Shown here: positions 15,415-18,516 of the stretch, piece by piece
Layout: the number at the start of each line of letters is the position of its first letter
Position numbering within the stretch: position 1 is the first letter of the stretch
NCBI GenBank assembly: GCA_021798635.1
Contig: JAJZGH010000073.1
Location: forward strand, 1 to 18,516
DNA length: 18,516 nt
Direction of reading: 5' to 3'
Origin: Planctomycetota bacterium
GTDB taxonomy: Bacteria > Planctomycetota > Phycisphaerae > WQYP01
The notes under the pieces: generated by a model
Database searches by the model: none
Told to the model about the DNA's origin: nothing
What the model saw: only the letters and a program-made list of their open reading frames with translations
Program-made: the position numbers and the translations under genes

Positions 15415-15495
15415 TGAATCGCTCGCCCTGGCCACCGCTGTAGCACCGCCTATCATTTAGCTTGGTGTCATTGGTTGAGAAATAAAGGACATCCA

Positions 15496-16359
15496 ATGAA
15501 AAATGGTAACTGCGACCCGATTATCAGCCGCTCCACCGGGCGGGAAAAGCGGTCTATCCAAAAGCGCTGGAAGGCGGCCCATATCAGGCAAGCCCGGGGT
15601 GAGTTTTTCCAATTGCTGCTGGAGCGGTTGTATGGACGACCTTTCTTCCGGCAATCTGCCGCCAGCACCGCCGAATTAGACCACGGGCTTACGCTGATAC
15701 TGCCGGGTATCGAGGCCGCAGGCCCCTTTGCGCAGGGCATGGTCGATGGCTTGGCCGGTGCGATTCCCGGCGCGGTGCGGATATTTTACTGGGGCATCGC
15801 GTTTCCTGAAGGGTACATTCCGAATTTAATCTGGCTGCGAAGAAACCGCGCCAAGGCCGCCGAGCTGGCGCAGATCATTCACAATTATCAGGATCAATAT
15901 CCCGGCCGTCCGGTGCATGTGGTGGCTAACAGCGGCGGTGCCGGGCCGGCGATTTTTGCGGTCGAAATGCTGCCGCCCAATCGCGGCATTGACGGCTTGG
16001 TATTCCTCGGTGGAGCGGTTTCCAGCACTTATGATTTGCGCCCGGCCCTGCGGCGGCTGCACAAAGGGATTTACAATTTTTATTCACATCGTGACTGGAT
16101 TGTTCTGGGAATTGGAACATGTTTATTCGGCACCAGCGACCGTAAGCCGCATGTCTCCTGCGGTTTTGTTGGCTTCAAACGACCCGCAAACCTTGTTGAT
16201 ACGGAGAATTTATATGCAAAGGTGCATCAGGATATCTGGAGGCCAACACTCGTCGATGATTGTAATCATTGGGGAACACACGGATTTTCAGCTTCTACAG
16301 AGTATATTCACCGCTATGTAGCACCGTGGATTGCCCGCGAGGCAGGCGGCACAGACTGA
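15496..16359 (+). CDS. Alpha/beta-hydrolase-fold protein, third gene of radical SAM operon
   Basis: 287 aa from ATG 15496 with AAAGGA 7 nt upstream (an earlier TTG at 15475 lacks a site). A basic, non-secretory N-terminus (1-55; REKRSIQKRWKAAHIRQAR) precedes the fold. Strand and oxyanion region LTLILPGIEAAG (65-76), nucleophile elbow VVANSGGAG with S146 (the first Gly of GxSxG is Ala), acid candidate D200 in YSHRDWIVL, base candidate H258 or H262 in DCNHWGTHG. A full Ser-Asp-His triad is thus plausible. The motif DGLVFLGGAVSSTYDL suggests a membrane-lipid or ester substrate pocket but gives no specificity. It follows the radical SAM stop by 81 nt with no terminator between, so probably the same transcript. 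Its 3' end converges with the GH20-like gene 14 nt away. Confidence 0.82.
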   Translation: MKNGNCDPIISRSTGREKRSIQKRWKAAHIRQARGEFFQLLLERLYGRPFFRQSAASTAELDHGLTLILPGIEAAGPFAQGMVDGLAGAIPGAVRIFYWGIAFPEGYIPNLIWLRRNRAKAAELAQIIHNYQDQYPGRPVHVVANSGGAGPAIFAVEMLPPNRGIDGLVFLGGAVSSTYDLRPALRRLHKGIYNFYSHRDWIVLGIGTCLFGTSDRKPHVSCGFVGFKRPANLVDTENLYAKVHQDIWRPTLVDDCNHWGTHGFSASTEYIHRYVAPWIAREAGGTD

Positions 16360-16373
16360 AGGCAAAACGGCAG

Positions 16374-18017
16374 TCAGTGGCTTCCGGGACCTGGTTTCGC
16401 CGATTTCGCGGATTTCTCATGAAATGAATTCACGATGTGAGCAAAACGTTTAAGCTTTTCATAGTCGCCGCGCCAGGTCGTGTACATGTAGCCCCGCACA
16501 CCCGGGACTTTTTCCGCTGCCGCCATCCAGAGGCGCAGGTTTTTCAGCGGTGCATCGTAATACCCCGCGATGATCTGCTGGTAACCACGCGACGCGAAAA
16601 AGTGCAGAGATTTTTGCCGGTGCTGGAAATTCCAGTTGACAATAACCACGCGCTTATCCAGGCCATGCCACGATCCCGCAAGGCTTCCATGTACCAGATA
16701 GTAATGCGCGCGGGCGTTGTGATAGGGATCAAACATATCGCTCCAGACATACGCGCGGCCATGGCCCAGCAGTCCGGTGCAGAAGCGGGCGCAGGCGGCC
16801 AGTTCCTTGCCGGGCGACATGCCGGACGGACCGGAGTTGCCCCAGTCCATCACACGAATCTCATCAAAGCTCATCATATACGCGTGCGGATGCAGCGCTC
16901 GGCGAATCGCCATGATTTGTCGCCGTAGCAAGTGGCGCGTCTGCCGGGATTTCAAGCTGATGCTAACTTGGCCGTCGTAGAATATCGGCGGATAAAACCA
17001 GGATACGTCCAAGAGTGTTCCATTGGGGACTGGATGCAGAAAATGAATGACTGGTGCTTTATGCCACGCCTGATATTGGCCTGCGTAGGGCTGATTCCCC
17101 AGAAGTGGATCGCGAATGGGAGCGTAGTCGACGCCGCTCCCTGTTACAACCGTGGGCGCGCCCGGTCGGCTTAGCACATTGACCAGGCCCGCGGTATCCA
17201 CGCTCCAGCGCCGCCATTGTAATTCGCCCCGCGCACTGCCCCATACCCCGAAGTAGATCGCCACGTGCCGATGTTGCAGTGAATCAAAGACCACGTCATA
17301 ACGCCGCCACGGTTGCGTGGCCTTTACACGCACGCGTTCATACTGCAATTCCCGACTTTTTTTAGTCAACACGCGAATGTGCGGCGATCCACTATAAGCA
17401 GTGGTGCGAATCCAGACCCTTATGTGATACGCATGGAAGGGCTTAACCGCTTCTGAAAATACCAGGCGGCTATTGCCGATATTATTGCGGATCGTGGCGG
17501 TGGAACCTTTTAGTTGCACGTTGGTGTCTTTCCACGAAGGCGCAGACGCTGGGCGCACCAGCCAGTCCTGAACCGGCGTGGCCACGTTGTTGTGGACTAT
17601 AAATTTCACATTACGAACAGGTAACCCTGCCGCCAAAGACGGATTTTCAAACAGCAGATCGTTGGAGTACCCGATTTGAAAAACTCCTGGAACAATTTGC
17701 AGCTTAAGGTGCGCAGCCAAGGTTTCAACCGTTTTCAGATGCGCCAAATACGTCTTGCGAATATCACCCAGATCGTTCATTCGCGCCAGCTTGCTGTCGG
17801 ATAACAGGACGTGGGTATAACCGTATTTTGCCGCCCGCCGCCAGGTATGTTCCAAAACGGCAATATTGTGCGGCACCAGCAGATTCGTGGAATAATAAAG
17901 CCAGAGCTGCGGACGGCTCCGGGGCGACAAGACCGGCGACCGAACCGCCCCCGGGGCCGCCGGGCAACAAAACAACATCAGGAAGACTGCAACGCAGGAC
18001 ACGTGCCGTAACGCCAT
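16374..18017 (-). CDS. Secreted GH20-like TIM-barrel protein with inserted jelly-roll domain
   Basis: 547 aa from ATG 18015-18017, chosen because GGGAG is 7 nt upstream; the ATG two codons earlier (18021-18023) lies 1 nt from that site. Signal peptide VSCVAVFLMLFCCPAAPGA, cleavage near residue 24. A barrel begins at PQLWLYYSTN (37-46) and continues with YGYTHVLLSD and LKLQIVPGVFQ. Residues about 155-285 form a CBM4/9-like beta-sandwich (ATIRNNIGNSRLVF, YHIRVWIRT, RRYDVVFDS, VAIYFGVWG) inserted into the barrel. The barrel resumes with LLDVSWFYPP, HAYMMSFDEIRVMDW (D385/E386, equivalent to the catalytic Asp-Glu of GH20), RAYVWSDMFDPY, KRVVIVNWNF and GYMYTTWRGDY. Probably a hexosaminidase-related hydrolase acting outside the cytoplasm; exact family (GH20, GH123 or a new relative) is unsure. 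It is divergent from the Tat-exported GH31-like gene, a likely functional pair. Confidence 0.75.
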   Translation of the reverse strand: MALRHVSCVAVFLMLFCCPAAPGAVRSPVLSPRSRPQLWLYYSTNLLVPHNIAVLEHTWRRAAKYGYTHVLLSDSKLARMNDLGDIRKTYLAHLKTVETLAAHLKLQIVPGVFQIGYSNDLLFENPSLAAGLPVRNVKFIVHNNVATPVQDWLVRPASAPSWKDTNVQLKGSTATIRNNIGNSRLVFSEAVKPFHAYHIRVWIRTTAYSGSPHIRVLTKKSRELQYERVRVKATQPWRRYDVVFDSLQHRHVAIYFGVWGSARGELQWRRWSVDTAGLVNVLSRPGAPTVVTGSGVDYAPIRDPLLGNQPYAGQYQAWHKAPVIHFLHPVPNGTLLDVSWFYPPIFYDGQVSISLKSRQTRHLLRRQIMAIRRALHPHAYMMSFDEIRVMDWGNSGPSGMSPGKELAACARFCTGLLGHGRAYVWSDMFDPYHNARAHYYLVHGSLAGSWHGLDKRVVIVNWNFQHRQKSLHFFASRGYQQIIAGYYDAPLKNLRLWMAAAEKVPGVRGYMYTTWRGDYEKLKRFAHIVNSFHEKSAKSAKPGPGSH

Positions 18018-18080
18018 AGCCATACTCCCGCGATTGAAAAAAGTAATTGTCCCTCACGCGTCTGCCGCATGTCAAGCTCG

Positions 18081-18113
18081 GCTCTAAAATTCGGCTCTAC
18101 ACCGCTCTACACC
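18081..18113. repeat. 10-bp tandem repeat in divergent promoter region
   Basis: GCTCTACACC is repeated head-to-tail at 18094-18103 and 18104-18113, and a degenerate copy GCTCTAAAAT stands at 18081-18090. It lies between the GH20-like and the Tat-exported gene starts and could be an operator array or a slippage-prone repeat. Confidence 0.6.
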
Positions 18114-18149
18114 GCCGCGCGCCGCCAAGGAGGACATTTTAACTTTGGC

Positions 18150-18199
18150 TTGACAATCCGCCGCTGCTGATTTGACAAATTCCGGTTTGCCGGTAAAAC
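18150..18199 (+). promoter_or_regulatory. Promoter region of the Tat-exported gene with two TTGACA boxes
   Basis: TTGACA at 18150-18155 and at 18172-18177. The second has a 16-bp spacer to TAAAAC (18194-18199), giving a start near 18206 and a 37-nt leader. The first TTGACA has no good -10 at 16-18 bp. The spacer contains CCGG-TTTG-CCGG, a small hairpin or operator. Confidence 0.5.
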
Positions 18200-18242
18200 T
18201 ACGTTTTGCCGCCTACATAAAAATTTATTTGGAGTTCTATCT

Positions 18243-18516
18243 ATGCAGGATCGGCGTAATTTTCTCAAATTGTCAGCAGTTGCGGCACTTACTACGGCAG
18301 TTGCGGCCCAAGCCGAGAATTCACCACCCCCTTCGCTGGGCGCCGTTTCCAGCGCGACCACGGAAGCGGGCGGGCTTAAGCTTGCCATCGGTAACGATGT
18401 GCTGCGGGTGCAATCACTTTCGCCCCACATTCTGCGGCTGGATCTGCTGGCCGATGGAAAAAACGACCCGCACACGCCGGTGCTGGACCCCAAAGCGGTT
18501 TTCCCAGGTGATCCGG
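18243..18516 (+). CDS. Tat-exported protein, N-terminus GH31-like; cut by window edge
   Basis: 91 residues visible. Twin-arginine signal QDRRNFLKLSAVAALTTAVAAQA with cleavage near residue 24. The mature start is GGLKLAIGNDVLRVQSL, then SPHILRLDLLADGKNDPHTPVLDP. The pattern of a beta-rich 'lrvqslsphilRldll' segment is that of the galactose-mutarotase-like N-terminal domain of GH31 enzymes (alpha-glucosidase, alpha-xylosidase). The catalytic barrel lies beyond the window, so the assignment is an inference. GGAG is 8 nt before the ATG at 18243. Divergent from the GH20-like gene with 225 nt between starts, suggesting joint control of a carbohydrate-use locus. Confidence 0.65.
   Translation, partial: MQDRRNFLKLSAVAALTTAVAAQAENSPPPSLGAVSSATTEAGGLKLAIGNDVLRVQSLSPHILRLDLLADGKNDPHTPVLDPKAVFPGDP

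Noticed and set aside
15415..15495. Possible terminator between radical SAM and hydrolase genes
   Set aside because: No GC stem followed by a T run; the genes are treated as one transcript.

Overview
The window reads as an ordinary chromosomal stretch of a Planctomycetota-like bacterium, most plausibly class Phycisphaerae (inference). Reasons: moderate-to-high GC; several secreted or Tat-exported glycoside hydrolases; a histidine kinase with a VLHNVGNVLNSI-type H-box; a sigma-54 activator with an unfamiliar N-terminal domain; and a cobalamin-binding radical SAM protein. Most genes show Shine-Dalgarno (GGAG-like) sites. No tRNA, rRNA, CRISPR array, transposase or phage gene was seen.

Left part (1-5624, all minus strand): the 5' end of a secreted right-handed beta-helix protein (cut by the window edge) lies downstream of a compact three-gene signalling operon. 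In transcription order this is a FIST sensor, a PAS histidine kinase, and a response regulator carrying REC, PAS, GGDEF and EAL domains. Junctions are TGAcATG and ATGA, so the genes are translationally coupled. The likely path is FIST ligand sensing, then kinase, then c-di-GMP turnover.

5625-7929 (minus): a 3D-domain envelope protein and a YdjC/ChbG-type carbohydrate deacetylase. Immediately after the deacetylase stop codon comes the C-terminal half of a TMEM175-type channel protein whose N-terminal half is missing, a probable decayed gene.

7930-9284: a long intergenic region with an AT-rich block, a good promoter and a 5'-UTR hairpin. It leads into a secreted Pro/Tyr-rich (extensin-like) protein that ends in a strong rho-independent terminator.

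9296-11783 (minus): PgeF/YfiH-type multicopper-oxidase-like protein, and upstream of it a Tat-exported GH32 fructan hydrolase.

11972-16359: the most interesting region. A sigma-54 activator (minus) is divergent from a three-gene plus-strand operon: 4-TM protein, B12-binding radical SAM enzyme, alpha/beta-hydrolase-like protein. The 0.2 kb between them holds sigma-54-like -24/-12 elements facing both ways, plus palindromes and an 11-bp-phased direct repeat. This suggests a self-contained, activator-controlled biosynthetic or modification module of unknown product.

16374-18516: a secreted GH20-like TIM-barrel protein with an inserted jelly-roll (minus), divergent from the start of a Tat-exported protein whose N-terminus resembles that of GH31 enzymes (plus, cut by the window edge).
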